In this document: positions 63,992 to 64,000 of the stretch, piece by piece
How positions within the stretch are numbered: the first letter of the stretch is position 1
How the letters are laid out: each line of letters starts with the position of its first letter
NCBI GenBank assembly: GCA_963667505.2
Contig: OY763490.2
Location: 2,046,001 to 2,110,000, forward strand
From: Aldehydirespirator sp963667505
Lineage (GTDB): Bacteria; Actinomycetota; Acidimicrobiia; Acidimicrobiales; Aldehydirespiratoraceae
Direction of reading: 5' to 3'
DNA length: 64,000 nt
Translations under genes and position numbers: made by a program
Notes under the pieces: generated by a model
Database searches by the model: none
Seen by the model: only the letters and a program-made list of their open reading frames with translations
Told to the model about the DNA's origin: nothing

Positions 63992-64000
63992 AGGCGACCA

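Overview
This is a GC-rich window (roughly 65-70% G+C) with dense, short-gapped genes, many GTG starts and 4-base GTGA/ATGA overlaps. Gene content is that of a heterotrophic actinobacterium. The mix of a BKACE enzyme, dimethylglycine dehydrogenase with C1-folate genes, P450s, Liv transporters, DUF1015 and the alpha-E/ATP-grasp/transglutaminase trio makes Acidimicrobiia my best guess, but no marker here proves it. I saw no rRNA, tRNA or CRISPR array.

Layout. (1) 1-7.2 kb: 5' part of a metY-type sulfhydrylase behind a palindromic operator; a peptide-modification trio (circularly permuted ATP-grasp, alpha-E, transglutaminase); a dienelactone hydrolase; an FMN-dependent hydroxyacid dehydrogenase. 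(2) 7.3-13 kb: a hydratase and an NAD-type formate dehydrogenase whose catalytic subunit carries an in-frame UGA with a recognisable bacterial SECIS hairpin (selenocysteine), and whose N-terminal Fe-S module is a separate gene two genes downstream. (3) 13-30.9 kb: BKACE enzyme, proS, an IclR regulator, etfBA with three single-base frameshifts, a dimethylglycine-dehydrogenase-like enzyme, fhs, a metF-like gene, an AbiEi/DUF559 protein, rmuC, a class II aldolase, folD, a serA remnant and DUF1015. The dimethylglycine, formate and folate genes form a C1 network, and two promoter regions in it share one three-half-site operator. (4) 30.9-38.2 kb: a secreted GH43-like/SLH protein, MBL hydrolase, class III aminotransferase, FAD oxidoreductase, C45 acyltransferase-like protein and GNAT. 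(5) 38.2-43.4 kb: a wrecked type I restriction locus: an HsdM fused in frame to a PIN nuclease, a small overlapping partner gene, an hsdS with nonsense and frameshift lesions, and an ISL3-type element that cuts it off. Part of this island is visibly A+T-richer than the rest. (6) 43.4-60 kb: one long minus-strand catabolic block: Liv-type transporter, GntR regulator, two acyl-CoA dehydrogenases, Zn-alcohol dehydrogenase, glutamine-synthetase-like ligase, two P450s, ferredoxin, aldehyde dehydrogenase, TPR protein and CaiB/AMACR-type CoA transferase. (7) 60-64 kb: thrH phosphatase, VOC protein, an HTH-MT-A70 methyltransferase, an IS3 remnant and a DUF4143-type ATPase.

The most unusual feature is in the intergenic DNA. 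Nine copies of a roughly 48-bp element bounded by the inverted ends GAAYTGGCAGC and GCTGCCAATTC sit beside genes, often as tandem pairs 71-73 bp apart. Independently, several gene termini (thrH, rmuC, folD and ATP-grasp 3' ends; the metF leader) are repeated next to the gene, mostly with a 70-76 bp period. I know of no described element with this combination and consider it the best candidate here for something undescribed.
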